Assembly: GCA_016987375.1 (NCBI GenBank)
Contig: PJRA01000444.1
Location: 605,971 to 669,970, forward strand
Reading direction: 5' to 3'
DNA length: 64,000 bases
Source: Brachionus koreanus
Taxonomy: Eukaryota > Rotifera > Eurotatoria > Ploima > Brachionidae
Below are positions 1-11,316 of the stretch, one piece after another. The translations under genes and the position numbers were made by a program. The notes beneath the pieces are model-generated. The model saw only the letters and a list, made by a program, of their open reading frames with translations, did not search any database and had not been told where the DNA came from. Numbering within the stretch: the stretch's first letter is position 1; every line of letters begins with the position of its first letter.

Positions 1-5
1 ATAAA

Positions 6-1759
6 ATGAAAGTGCGAAAGCGTCGATTTTTAAGTACACTCTTAAAAATTTAGAATAATTACCATTTCATTTATAACTTACTAGACAATGGTGAGATTCG
101 GATGCTTGCCGAGAGTGTTCACAAGCTATCCGATGAACACTGGTACACAATTGCTTTGCAAGTGTTGTTTCCGTTTTTTATGGCCGGCTTTGGAATGGTG
201 GGCGCTGGAGTCTTTCTAGATAAAGTGACTGTAAGTCTTTGAATCGCGGATATGGTACAAAATTTTAATCTATTAGTTCAGCACTGGCCGCTCTATGTCA
301 ACATCAAAGCCATTTTTACCCTAATACCAGCACTGCTCGGCCTAAAGGGCAATTTGGAGATGACTTTGGCTTCCCGTTTTTCCACTCAGGTCAATTTAGG
401 AAAAATTAAAGACAAACCGACTATTTTAAGTGCAGTTTTGGGAAATTTTGCTCTCACTCAAGTGAAAAAAATTTTTTTTTTCTTTTGAATTTTTTGATTA
501 ATTTTATGCAGGCCCAGGCTATTGTGGTCGGTTTTTTGGCATCAGTTGGAGCAATTTTGTTAAAATATTTCACAGAAAAAATGCAAAAAATATCAAATAC
601 TGGTGAAATTGATTTGACAAATAGTTTGGTATTAATTGCTGGTTGCATGTCAACTGCTTCGTTTGCTAGTCTTATTTTGGCCGGCCTAATGATGTTCATA
701 ATTATTTTGTCCAAGCGAATCAACATTAATCCGGACAATGTGGCAACACCAATTGCAGCCAGTTTGGGTGATCTTGTCACTCTGGTTATTCTGTCCTATC
801 TATGCTCCTTTTTATTCGAAATAAGTAAACTATTTGATTCTAGAATTTAATTAATTATTAAAAAAAAATTTTTTTATTTAAATTTTATTTCTTAATTTCA
901 AAAAAAACAACAACAAAAAAAATAATTTTTTTTTTCAGAATCACAACTTTGGATCCATTCAGTAGTAATTGTGGTATTTTTGATTCTCATTCCGATATTT
1001 ATCTACTATTCCTATCACAATGAATTTGTCAAAGACGTTCTGAAGAACGGATGGACGCCCATTTTATTGGCCATGATAATCAGCAGGTAAAGTTAGACAG
1101 AAATTTTAGAATAATTTTTTTATCAACTCAATTCAAAGTACTGGTGGTTTTATTATGGGCTACGCCATTTCATATTTTGACGATATTGCAGCTTTTCAAC
1201 CGGTAATAAATGGAGTAGGCGGCAATTTGGTGGCCATTTATGCATCTCGTCTTTCAACCGCCCTGCACAGAACTTCCGAACAAGGCTCAGTGCCTTTCTG
1301 GGCTCCTAAAAAGTGGTTCCAATATCTGCTTCACACATTTAGTGGAAAAGCAAGTAGGTTTTTGGTTTATAAGACAAAAAAAATGTCAGCATGTTTATAA
1401 TACAATTTTAAGATCCAGAGTCCAAGACAGCAGTTATTTTGGCCGTCATGGCCGTTCCCGGCCACTTACTGTTCTATTTTGTGATTACTAGAGTGAAAAT
1501 TTATAATAATACTATGAATCTGGCTACAATGACGCCTTCTTTCATTGTCTTCTACACTTCTGTTGCCATATTGCAAGTTGTTCTTCTCTTGTTAATCTGC
1601 TATTGGCTTGTTCATTTAACGTGGCGTAAGAACATGAATCCAGATAATGTATGCATACCTTATTTGACAGCCATAGGTGATTTGTTAGGCACAGCGTTTC
1701 TAGCTGTTTGTTTCTATGCGCTGTACTTTGCTGGTGAAGAAAGACTCAAGACATCTTAG
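6..1759 (+). CDS. SLC41: SLC41-family Mg2+ transporter (MgtE-like), N-terminal end uncertain
   Basis: Membrane Mg2+ transporter/exchanger of the SLC41 family, related to bacterial MgtE. I splice exons 6-33, 85-230, 282-461, 512-824, 939-1086, 1139-1353 and 1413-1759; phases agree throughout and give 458 residues. Both SLC41 half-repeats are visible: LLGLKGNLEMTLASR in the first and VINGVGGNLVAIYASR in the second. Each half ends with its own loop, NPDNVATPIAASLGDL and NPDNVCIPYLTAIGDLLG. About ten hydrophobic segments follow the family pattern. Introns are 50-60 nt except 825-938. Animal SLC41 proteins are about 500 residues with a longer cytoplasmic N-terminus, so the small first exon (ATG at 6) may be wrong or the gene may begin outside the window. 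From exon 85-230 onward the call is firm. Confidence 0.93.
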
Positions 1760-1767
1760 ACATTTTC

Positions 1768-1773
1768 AATAAA
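1768..1773 (+). terminator. poly(A) signal of the SLC41 gene
   Basis: AATAAA lies 8 bases after the TAG stop, so the 3' UTR is very short. A second AATAAA-rich stretch follows near 1830-1850. Confidence 0.6.
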
Positions 1774-2327
1774 ATATTAGTTTTATTCGTTTATTTTTAG
1801 AAATCAATAATTATATTTTATTTCAATTCCCGAATAAATATTTTAATAAAATTTTTTTGGTTTTAAATGTAAATTTTATAGATGATTCAAAAATCCTTTT
1901 ATTTTCTGAAAAAAAGGCCAGCTTGAGCTCATTTTTGATTGAGTTTTTATTAATATTGAGAGCCTCTGTGGAATGAAGCATAAGTCATATTGGTAAATAA
2001 GCTAAATTGGTAAATTTGAGTACAGGTTGCATTGATGTATCAGACACCTATTTTATGGCATGTTTCTCCGTATAAAAATTGAGGGCTCAAGATCAAAATT
2101 TCATTAAAAAAAATCTGTGACACATGTACCTAGATTAATTTATCATAAAATAATTGAAATTAACTGTTTCAGATACATCAATTTTATTTTTGAAAAATAT
2201 TTTTTCAAGTTTTTTTTTTTTTTAAGTGACTTAATGAATGATTGATAATACAAGTATACTTTTAAATTTAATAACGAAAGACGAGTTTTTTTCATTTATT
2301 TTTCACTTGAAAAAATGGCTTAAATTT
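1774..2327. other. intergenic, no gene seen
   Basis: AT-rich sequence with no ORF of coding character and no match to other repeats in the window. Confidence 0.6.
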
Positions 2328-3026
2328 GGGGGTAACAAACTTAATTTTTATGTGATAATAAAAGTAAGACAAATATAATTGTTAGTGTGACTTGTATCGG
2401 CAACATACTATAATTTTTTGACAAAAATATTTATATAAATAGCAAGATCAATTGATTGACTGAATTTAGAAACAGTAAAAAATCATTATTATCTATTAAA
2501 ATTCCTATGCTATAAACAAAAAAATGTGAAGTGAACTCATAGAATGAACAGCCTGATGATTATTGTGTTTTAATTCCTTAAAACAATTAAATATACAGTA
2601 TTGCACAAAAATTTAGACGCACTAGTTTTTTTTTTGATATGTTTATTTAGTAAGACATAAAAAAATTAAAATTTTTTTTTAAAATTTATTAAACAAAAAT
2701 CGATTTTTTTATATATGTATCCTGATACTCTCTATTTGATTTATCTATTTATTTTCTTTTTTTCATATTTACCAAATATTTTTTTTTTTTTCAATCTGAA
2801 GGAGCATTACCTCGGTACAGAAAACAAATAAATAAATAAAATAGAAACCTTGGTAAAAAAAAAAGTTATCAATGAAGTTAAATGTCAGATAATTGGTATC
2901 TTAAAAGAAAAGACTAAAAGTAATATGGAAATAGCTCTTTTTGTCTACCGGATCATATTTTTATCAGTCAATTAGTTTATGTGTCATCAAATGTTGTCTA
3001 TTTTGTCAGTCCATTAAATCATGGCC
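2328..3026. mobile_element. degenerate copy of the TGACAAA-subterminal-repeat element
   Basis: This stretch matches the element at 19087-19959 at both ends. Left side: around 2423-2467 it reads TGACAAAAATATTTATATAA followed by a near-identical segment ending in TTGATTGACTGAA. Right side: 2938-3026 has the same order of GATCATATTTTTAT, AGTCAATTAGTTTAT, GTGTCAT and TTTTGTCAGTCCATTAAAT as 19828-19959. The middle does not match and contains a Tc1/mariner-like end. The ends begin GGGGG and, on the other strand, GGCC. No convincing target duplication was found. The copy looks older than the 19-kb one. Confidence 0.6.
2595..2626. mobile_element. possible Tc1/mariner-type terminal repeat, single end
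   Basis: ACAGTATTGCACAAAAATTT followed by AGACGCAC, preceded by AT, resembles the usual end of Tc1/mariner elements (TA, then CAGT...CAAAA.TTTAGAC). A matching inverted end was not found within 600 bases, so this is at most a truncated insertion inside the 2.3-3.0 kb element. Confidence 0.3.
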
Positions 3027-3400
3027 AACATAAAACTAAAAAAGTTAAAATTTTACTTTAATGAAAATAGTAAATGTCCGATTAACACAAATAAAAAAAT
3101 AAAAAAATCTATTAGTAATCTTTTTTGTGCATTTTTTTTATTTTGCCAAAAAACAAAAAATCAAAAAAACTTATTATAAAATATACCTATTTAAAAATAA
3201 AAAATTTATTTTTCTTATTGACTAATCATTTTTCTAAATAGCCTTGAGATAAACTATTTTTTTTGAACAGACAAAAAGCAAGTCAGCAAAATTGAATTTT
3301 TTTTTCTACTTAATAAAAATTTAATAGAAAATTTTTATAAACTTAAAAATACTATTTGATAAAAATTAGAAAATATTTGCACTTGAACACACTCGATGCA
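3027..3400. other. intergenic, probable 5' flank of the ADP/ATP carrier gene
   Basis: AT-rich, with long A and T runs. No clear TATA element or ORF. Confidence 0.5.
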
Positions 3401-4333
3401 ATGAGTGCTTCATTGGACAAGCAAGCTAATTTAGGCTTTGTTGAAAACTCGATCATAGGTGGAGCAGCTGCTGTTTTATCAAAGACGGCAGCAGCTCCCA
3501 TCGAAAGAGTGAAGCTTTTAGTTCAAAATCAAGGTGAAATGCTCAAACAGGGCGTAATTGCACAGCCCTACAAAGGCACTATTGACTGTTCTATACGAAC
3601 TTTTAAAACAGAAGGCTTGTATTCATTCTGGCGAGGAAATTTGGCCAATTGTATAAGATATTTTCCCACCCAAGCTCTCAATTTTGCTTTCAAAGACAAA
3701 ATAAATGCAGCATTCAAAACAAGCCGATCCGATCCATATATGCTCACATTCGGCAAGACTGTTGTTTCCGGTGGTATAGCAGGTGCTCTATCGCTGTGTT
3801 TTGTATACTCATTGGACTATGCGAGGACTAGATTAGCTAATGATACTAGCTCGGTGAAAACAGGAGGTGTTCGTCAATTTAATGGACTGTTTGACGTTTA
3901 CAAAAAAACTCTAAAAGCAGATGGCTTTGTGGGTCTTTATAGAGGCTTCATGATCTCATGTGTGGGTATTGTGATTTACCGCGGATTTTACTTTGGTTTG
4001 TACGACACATTGAAACCAATTCTATTGAACGACAATGCAAATTTGCTGCTCTTGTTTTCGCTTGGATATGCAGTCACTGTTGCCGCCGAAATTGTCTCAT
4101 ATCCATTCGACACTGTACGAAGACGCATGATGATGACTTCAGGACAAAAAGAAAAATACAATGGCTCATTTGATTGTTTTGTCAAAATAGTTAGAAAAGA
4201 GGGCTTGATTGCCTTGATGAACGGAGCCGGAGCAAACATTATCAGGGGTGTTGCTGGCGCAGGTGTCTTGGCTGGATTTGATAAACTAGTTGACTTCTAT
4301 CTTGGTCTCAAATTTGATGCCTTTAGTAACTGA
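3401..4333 (+). CDS. ANT: mitochondrial ADP/ATP carrier
   Basis: Exchanges cytosolic ADP for matrix ATP across the inner mitochondrial membrane. The 310-residue single-exon protein has three mitochondrial-carrier repeats: PIERVKLL near residue 30, [10 protein letters not shown] near 140 and [11 protein letters not shown] near 240. RRRMMM is the signature that separates adenine nucleotide carriers from other SLC25 members. The length fits the family (about 300). The start is taken at ATG 3401 (MSASLDKQ); the frame is open upstream to a TTG at 3356, but no ATG precedes 3401 and the family normally begins close to this point. Composition is richer in G+C than the flanks, as expected for a highly expressed gene. 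Confidence 0.97.
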   Translation: MSASLDKQANLGFVENSIIGGAAAVLSKTAAAPIERVKLLVQNQGEMLKQGVIAQPYKGTIDCSIRTFKTEGLYSFWRGNLANCIRYFPTQALNFAFKDKINAAFKTSRSDPYMLTFGKTVVSGGIAGALSLCFVYSLDYARTRLANDTSSVKTGGVRQFNGLFDVYKKTLKADGFVGLYRGFMISCVGIVIYRGFYFGLYDTLKPILLNDNANLLLLFSLGYAVTVAAEIVSYPFDTVRRRMMMTSGQKEKYNGSFDCFVKIVRKEGLIALMNGAGANIIRGVAGAGVLAGFDKLVDFYLGLKFDAFSN

Positions 4334-4922
4334 AAAAATTTGTTTGAAAATTTTTTCTATTTTTATTTTAATAATTTTAACCAGTTTTTAAATTAAATTG
4401 AAAAAAAAATTGTGTAAAATGTGTTGCAAAAATAAAACAAAAAAAAAAAATTTTATCTTAAATTTTTAATTTTTTTGGAAATAAAATTAGAAGAGATAAA
4501 CTTTAGAGAAAAAAAAATTCTCAGTCCATAGTTAATTTGTACTGAAAATTTTTTTTCCAAAAAATTTAGATAGAATTTTTTTCAGCTTTAAAAAAAAAAT
4601 TTAAGAACATAATAGATTTAAAAATTATTTGATACAAAAAAGAAAAACATTTTTATTATTTTAAATAATTTTTTTATTTTATGATAAGCTAAAATCTAAA
4701 ATTTTTACTAAAAGTTCAACTACTTAGTTTGTTATGGATACGATTTTTTTTTGAGTATTATTTTTCAAATTTTAGGAAAAAAAATCAAATTTATTTATTT
4801 TTTTTTTTAATAACCCTGAAATGAAATTTACTTTACTATATCTAAACTAAAAGTTTTCGATCTTTTTTTAAACTTTTATTTTATAAAATTTAAATATATG
4901 TTTTAAACTAGCTGAATTTTTC
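4334..4922. other. intergenic between convergent genes
   Basis: Contains the 3' ends of the carrier (+) and thioredoxin (-) genes. An AATAAA lies near 4432 on the plus strand. Otherwise A/T homopolymer-rich, with nothing recognisable. Confidence 0.6.
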
Positions 4923-5443
4923 TCAATGTTCAATGGCTTCTTTGACAAAATTTTTAATTCGGTCTTCGTCTAAAACTCCAACAAATTGTCCAAGTTTTTT
5001 TCCATTCTTCAAAGCCATCACTGTCGGAACCGAACTTATCTTAAACAAAAAAATTAAAATTTTTAAATTTTTTTTCTCCTTAAATTTACGTTGTACTGTT
5101 CAGCCAGTGAGCTCAACTGATCGATGTCAACTTTGGCAAAGTCAGCTTTTCCTTCATAATTAGCCATCAATTTTTCTAGTCTTGGACCCAAAATTTTGCA
5201 TGGTCCACACCAACTTTGTATAAAAATTTAAAATTTTTTAGCATAAAAATGTTTTAAAACTAACATGGCATGAAAATCCACAATTACTGGCTTGGTGTTG
5301 TCCAGAACTCTTTTCTTGAAGTCTTGCTCATCTTGAACATTAAATATGTTCGATTTGAGAGCAGAAAAAAGAGAAAATTGACGGGCTGGAATCGTCAAAT
5401 TAGCCGACTTTAGACTAGTTAATAAAAGCTTGCAAGAATTCAT
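4923..5443 (-). CDS. TXN2: mitochondrial thioredoxin (Trx2 type)
   Basis: Dithiol-disulfide oxidoreductase of the mitochondrial matrix. Exons on the minus strand are 5443-5265, 5213-5090 and 5039-4923, with 51- and 50-nt GT-AG introns, giving 139 residues. The first 30 residues are basic, serine-rich and lack acidic residues, as in a mitochondrial presequence. The active site WCGPC is encoded at the start of exon 2, preceded by VDFHA and followed by KILGPRLEKL. Exon 3 has SSVPTVMALKNG with the cis-proline and then QFVGVLDED. All this matches animal Trx2, and the overall length is close to the usual 150-165. Confidence 0.95.
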
Positions 5444-8093
5444 TTTTAAAAATGCTATTTTAATTTCTATTTTGAATTATTGCATTTTTGCTATTATTTG
5501 CATTAAAAAGTTCTCATTTGAAATTTTTTTTTGCTATATCAGTCTTAATCATCATTTTTTTCCCCAAATTCAAGAAAATTGCAATTTAAATTATTTTTTT
5601 AAATTTTAAATTCTATTGACCTTGTAGTATATGTTCTGCTCAATTTTGATTCCTAAAAAAATAATTAAAATTTTTAACGCTTTAAAACTTTTGATTGTTA
5701 AAAAAAAACGCCTAAGCGAAAAATTAAAAAAAACACTTAAATAAATTAATTTTTTAATTTTTAGAAGCTATTTTTCAATAAATTTTTTTGTTTAAATTTT
5801 AAATTCTAGATTTCATCAGCAATTGTTTTTTTTTCAGGCTAGATCATTTTTAACTAGTTTTAACCAAATTTTTTTTGTCGATCTAGAATAAAACCAAGCT
5901 CAAAGTTTTTAATTAGATTAATTAAACTAATTGAGATACAATTTTTTTGAGAGTGTCCAAAATTTTGTCTTATAAAATTTGTTTATTAATTTAAATTTAA
6001 AGTCTTTTTAATTTCTCGTCAACAGTCATTTTTGAAATTCAGTTATTGGCAACAAAACAATATTGATTTCTATTTGATATTTATTTTTATAGAGTAAAAA
6101 TATTTAAACAAGATTTTAACTATTTCTTTTTTATTATAAACTTATACGTTTAATTAAAACAAAATATTAAGTATTTCATCAAGATTTATTTACATAAATC
6201 TTTCATAACCACAAGCAAACATCTTTGAGCCTTTTTTCAGCATGGTTATTCGACAAATTTGGCACTTTTTTTTCAAATTTTTACCTTAGATGTTAAGTAA
6301 ATAAGTGTCTGTACCTGTGGATTTTTTTTGCTGATTTAAAAATAAAAATTTCAAATCAAATATAAAAATGTGATAGTTTTGTAAATATACTAATTTAATC
6401 ATTTTAAAAAAATCAATTTAAGTTAAGTAAATTGTTGAACTTTTTAGATTTTAAATTTCAATCTAAATTATACTTTACTTCCTCAATCAATTTGAATACA
6501 AAATTATACAATTACAAATTATAAAATTACAAGCAGGCTTCAAATAATAATTTAATAATCGTTTGAATTTTATTAAACTAAAGAATTTTTTCTGTTTTTT
6601 GATTGTGGGTGCTCGAGTATTTACTAATGAAGAAGTAAAGTAAAAATTAAATATTTATTCACATAGATTTATGATTAATTTAAACTTCTATACTAGAATA
6701 AATAGTTTTTTATTTAAAATTTAAATCTATTCAATTTAGTGAATCAGTCTAAAATAAATTAGTTTTTTGATTAAGAAGATAAAATTTTAATTTTCTTTTT
6801 TATTGTTTATTAAATTAAAATAAAATTATCACCCTTAATTGTATGATAGAAATTAATAAATTTTCAATCTAAAAGTCTTCATTTTTATGATAACATTCAG
6901 TCACTAATAATTCAATCTTAAAATAGTTTTAGGACCATAATTCATTTATAAATTCTTAATTAGTATTGAACAAATTATATTATAAATTTTTCTGCTGCAT
7001 TTAAATAAATTAAAAATTTAGAAAAAAGAAGAGTGCGATTCTAAAATTTTAATTTTTTTTAAATTTTATATTAATTAATATTTGGAGTTTTTTTTTTTCT
7101 CTTTTTTTTGTCACCTTAACAAAGCTCAGTAAGACTTTTCCGAATCAATTAATTATTTTTTTTTACAATAAAATCTGTATAAACAAGTATTCAAAATTAT
7201 TTAATTTAGATAAATTATTTATTTTATTAGGAATTTTTTTTTAGTGTGTTTGAATAAAAGCAAAATCACTTCCTGAAATACTTTTATTTTAGTTTAAAAA
7301 ACAATATCATTTGTTTTTGCTCGCTTTGTTTGAGTCATGACAACAAGTGCTGAACAAAAAAAAAAGTGTATTTTGTAATTCACTGGGATACACAATTAAG
7401 TTTCGTTCAGTTTGTTTGTGTTACTCCAACAGTCTTTTTTAATCAACAACAAAAAAAGGAATATGACAAAAATATTTGAATTTTCTTTTAAAAAATTAGA
7501 TCCATTAGTTAATTATGTTTTAGGCTTAAAACTAAAATTAGATCAATTAATTATACATAATTTAATTTAATTTAAAGACTAATAATTAATGTATATTTAG
7601 TGACAGTAGAATATTTTTTTGATTATTGCATACTAGAAAAAAGAAATTTCGTGATTAATCAATTTTTTCTTAAGCCAAATTTGCCACATGCTTATCATGC
7701 TGAATTTAGAAATGACGATGATAGTAGATTTTTTATTTTATAGCTTAAAGGCACTTTATTTATTGCGTAATGTTAATAGTAAAATAATATCAAATTAATC
7801 ACACTAAGAAAACATGAAAAAAAAACTTGTTGAAACTTAATTAATATTTTTTCAAATATTTTTTAAAGACGCTGTTTAGAGGCGCAATTTCTTAGCAGCG
7901 TCATAGACTTTCACTTTATCTAACATAATCAGAATATTATTCAAAAAACTACTTTACTAAACAAAAAAAAAAACAAAAAAAAAAGAGAGCTTTTTCTATT
8001 CAATTCTTTTCTAGAATTTATTCTAGTTGAATTAATGTATATAATTGCGCTTACATTAGCACAACTTTAAAATTTTTTTTCCGCTTTTTCAAA
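5444..8093. other. long AT-rich intergenic region
   Basis: About 2.6 kb without an ORF of coding character. Less AT-rich islands occur near 6000-6060, 7310-7440 and 7865-7920. The last has a short inverted repeat, GACGCTG then CAGCGTC, about 20 bases apart. These islands could be regulatory or untranslated exons of the BTB gene downstream; I cannot tell. Confidence 0.5.
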
Positions 8094-8122
8094 TGGCGTC
8101 ATCTGATTGTGATGTGACGTCA
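8094..8122 (+). promoter_or_regulatory. pair of CRE/ATF-type sites upstream of the BTB gene
   Basis: A full palindromic CRE, TGACGTCA, is at 8115-8122, and a variant, TGGCGTCA, at 8094-8101, about 150 bases before the start codon. In a background this AT-rich an 8-bp CRE plus a second one-mismatch site is unlikely by chance. CREB/ATF bZIP proteins are the known binders of this sequence. Confidence 0.5.
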
Positions 8123-8267
8123 ACAGCATACAATTACGCAATTAGCCATACAATTATAATTTATTAAATTTTTTTTTTGCTACTGGTTCTGTTAAACAAA
8201 TAGATAAAAAGTCAAGTGATTTAAAAAAAAAATTAATTAATTTTTTTATTTATTTTAGATTATTTGG

Positions 8268-9368
8268 ATGATGAGTGAGAAAAGAAAGTTAAAAGCTAGT
8301 GATGTGGACTGGACATACAAGCGTTGCAAGTCGACTGGTTCGCCATCTACACTCTCGTCACATAGCACCGACTCGGACATGGACTCGACCTACGAGGCCT
8401 ATGCACTCACATTTTTCAACAATCTCAAACAAAATCTGCTCTCTGTTCCACACGACTTGACTTTTGTCCTATCCGGTGGTCGAAAAGTTCACGCTCACAA
8501 AATTTTAGTCCTCAATAGTTCAGCGTTTTTTTCCAATTTAAAGCAGCTAAGTGAACAAGACAAAGTGTGCATCGACTTGTCAAGCATAAGCGATTCAGAG
8601 AGCTTCGAGTTTTGTCTCAATTTTATTCAGAATGGTCGCACAGGCTTTGTCAACTATGACAAATTGTACGACTATGCCAGGATGGCCCAACTGCTAAAGC
8701 TGACTGATCTCGACGAGTATTTAACTGGTCTGATCAAAAAATACGAGCTAAACACATCGTACAACAATTTTCATGCTATTTTAACCACATTTTACTCGAC
8801 TATAAGTCAAACTTATTTGAAGATAAACCAAGACATGGATAAGCTTAGAAAAATTGTAAAACAATTGGATAATTTTGAATTTGAGACAATAAATAGAGAT
8901 TTTACTATCAAGGAAAAGTACATGTACAATTCGGATGTTGTAAATGAACAATCGTTGGATAAATATTTAGAAAATTACAAGTATTTGAATGTAGCTAGTT
9001 GTTTAGAAAGTGGCGATGATTTTGGAGAGAAATTCAAGCGTTGGTGTTTGATTGGGTTCAGTTTTGAGAAAACAGCGTCTAATTATGTCATAAGATCTAA
9101 GCTAAATTTTACAGAAGCAAATAGCTTAAAGCTACAAATAAAAGAGCTATTTGACTATTTGTTAGCTCATGTGACTGATAGAAAATTCAACGCTCAGATA
9201 AATCGTGTTTGCTATCTCAAAAAGCCAACCAATTGCAAGAGCATTAAATTGGAAAATATTAAGACAAGCACGGACTGTTTTAGGGCCATAGTTGAATATT
9301 CCAAAGCAAATTCGAATCAAGAATTACCTTTCGTTTTGTTAACTTGCCATTTATCCATTAAATGTTGA
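8268..9368 (+). CDS. BTB/POZ-domain protein
   Basis: 366 residues from ATG 8268 (a second ATG follows at once). After a serine-rich N-terminus of about 50 residues comes a BTB/POZ domain at about 60-165: HDLTFVLSGGRKVHAHKILV with the typical D...H.HK..L pattern, then SSAFFSNL and a helical C-terminal half. The remaining 200 residues are helical and acidic; I see no Kelch, MATH or zinc-finger domain. BTB proteins often act as dimers or as Cullin-3 adaptors, but without a second domain the partner cannot be named. An acceptor-like TATTTTAG ends at 8258, so a 5' untranslated exon may lie upstream. AATAAA at 9381 is 13 bases after the stop. Confidence 0.8.
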   Translation: MMSEKRKLKASDVDWTYKRCKSTGSPSTLSSHSTDSDMDSTYEAYALTFFNNLKQNLLSVPHDLTFVLSGGRKVHAHKILVLNSSAFFSNLKQLSEQDKVCIDLSSISDSESFEFCLNFIQNGRTGFVNYDKLYDYARMAQLLKLTDLDEYLTGLIKKYELNTSYNNFHAILTTFYSTISQTYLKINQDMDKLRKIVKQLDNFEFETINRDFTIKEKYMYNSDVVNEQSLDKYLENYKYLNVASCLESGDDFGEKFKRWCLIGFSFEKTASNYVIRSKLNFTEANSLKLQIKELFDYLLAHVTDRKFNAQINRVCYLKKPTNCKSIKLENIKTSTDCFRAIVEYSKANSNQELPFVLLTCHLSIKC

Positions 9369-9648
9369 ATTTTTTTTTGGAATAAAGCTTATTTTTAAAT
9401 ATTTTGTTGATAATTTTTAATTTCGACTCAACAGGAAAACTACTTTCTTGGTTATAGTGTGCATCCAAATCCAGGGCCATGTTCTCATATAAATAATTTT
9501 TATGAAGGCTCGTATCACCACTACTAAGTTTTTCAAACCATTCTTGTACCCTTCTTACATTGAGCACATTTTCATGTGTTACAACTGTTTTTGATAGGTT
9601 TTTTTTTCCAATAACTAGATTTTCAAAATTTTCTTTTAAATTTTTCAT
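9358..9648 (-). CDS. small hypothetical protein, convergent with the BTB gene
   Basis: A 96-residue reading frame with mixed, non-repetitive composition, including VRRVQEWFEKLSSGDTSLH and a lysine-rich end. Its last codons overlap the end of the BTB gene by 11 bases on the opposite strand. No family recognised. Composition is more protein-like than most chance ORFs in this AT-rich sequence, but there is no independent support such as splice sites or a paralogue. Confidence 0.4.
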   Translation of the reverse strand: MKNLKENFENLVIGKKNLSKTVVTHENVLNVRRVQEWFEKLSSGDTSLHKNYLYENMALDLDAHYNQESSFPVESKLKIINKIFKNKLYSKKKFNI

Positions 9649-10249
9649 TTTATAAATTTTTTTAAGAAGTAAATAAAAATTGAATTAGTTTAGACATTGA
9701 GCATTTTGAAGAGCATTCAATTGTGTTTACTTTACCATATAAAATGACTTGAAGCTTTAGAATTGCCAAGATGCTAGTATAAAAAATAATAAATCTTTAA
9801 AAAAAAACACAAAAAATCACTAAAATTTTTAGCACCGATAAAATGATATTCTTTATGATACCGGTTTCTGAAGATTTTTAGAAAAATTTAGTGTACAATA
9901 ACTAATGCAGTCAATAAACAATCTCTGGAAAACCTTAAAGTGTGTATAAAGAATTCGTTTTCAAAATAGCTGAACTATTCGCAAGCGTGAAAAAGATAAA
10001 CGAAAAATAGGAAAAGTTTGTGGAAAATATTCAATCGAAACTAAGTTGAGAGTTGACAAAAAGCACACTTCAGGATATAACCACTATATCAAACACATTA
10101 ATACATGACTATGTATCACAAGCAAATGTAGAATTCGGAATAATGAAAACTCGAATCCTAATTTATGGAAACTATAGAGATAAAGTAGATGAATGGATAT
10201 ACCTTGTAGAAACAGAAGCTATAAACCAAAATTTAATAGAAACAGGCTC
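9649..10249. other. intergenic, partly unclassified
   Basis: Mostly non-coding. An open frame at 10053-10253 (66 codons from a non-ATG start) has no recognisable family. It lies directly before the LINE remnant and may be a further decayed part of it. Confidence 0.4.
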
Positions 10250-10690
10250 ATAGGCAACGTTAGAAAACTTATTTGAGGAAATGCTTTACAAATGCTTAGA
10301 AAAATGCAGAAGAGAAATGTAAAACTATCTAAAACGGCTCTCGAAAAAGATTTAGGCATATATGTTCAAAATGATCTTAAATGGAAAACCAAGTCTGGTT
10401 CTGGTTCTGCGTTAATCGTGCAAACTGAATGCTAGGAATGATAGCAAAATATTTTGGACTTAAATAAAGACTCTTTGAGAATGAACGGCCTCACTTAATG
10501 TTTTCAATAAGTTCTTAGTGTCCATATCTAGAAAAAGTTCAGATAAGAGCATCAAACATCATCCTTAGTTGGTAATTATGAATATGACAAAAGACTCGGG
10601 TTGTTAGATTTATCTTAATTCTATAAGCAAGAAATATTATCAAAGCTATATTAGATAAATGCCTATATAAGAAATTATTTACTTTTTACT
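10250..10690 (+). mobile_element. decayed LINE (non-LTR retrotransposon), region after the RT
   Basis: Translations in more than one frame give pieces typical of the region C-terminal to the reverse transcriptase. LEKDLGIYVQNDLKW is at about 10335-10385, followed by NRMLG, ENERPHL, CPYLEKVQIRAS and RLGLLDL in that order. The first piece matches KELGIWIQNDLKW in the 30-kb LINE. Many stops and frameshifts show that the copy is dead. Confidence 0.75.
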
Positions 10691-11316
10691 AATTTCAGTT
10701 CATTCATGGATGATATAACGAGAAGACAGTTTTCTAAAATCTAGATGCTAATACTAGTCACGTCCAATTGCTCCATTAATCAGTCTCGGCTTCAATAAAA
10801 TTTATATATATTCTAGTGTTTGATTAAATTTGCGCTTGAAAAAAAAAAGAAACATAACTAGAAAAATGCTAAAGAACGTCAAAAATTATGGATGTTCCTT
10901 AGTAATTCGTACTCTTATGCATTTTTGATAAAAAAAATAAAATTAAACATTATTATTTTTAAAATTTCTTTATTTTAAAAAAGTTCATTTAAAAATTAAA
11001 AGTATTCTATTCTCCTAAAGTTTTTTTGCATTTGTTTTATTTAAAAAAGTATATGTAGATATTTTTTAATGAAAATAATAGATAAAAATTATCTTTAAGT
11101 TAGAGATTAATCAGCCATGGAATTTAATTTTATAAGCAAGAAACTCTCATTTTTTTTATTTAATTTTTAACATGCAAATCATAGTTATTTCTTAACTTTC
11201 TTTTTGTTGAGTAAGTAATGAAAAACATAATTTCAAAAATAAAATATTTCTTTTAATAATAAAACAAATTTTAAAAAAAGTGTTTTGGGTTTTTAAAAAA
11301 ACAAAAAAATTAAAAA
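10691..11316. other. intergenic, 5' flank of the TFIIF-alpha gene
   Basis: AT-rich, with no ORF or repeat recognised. Confidence 0.5.

Noticed and set aside
454..780. 108-codon minus-strand ORF inside the SLC41 gene
   Set aside because: It is antisense to a conserved transporter exon whose own frame matches the family residue by residue.
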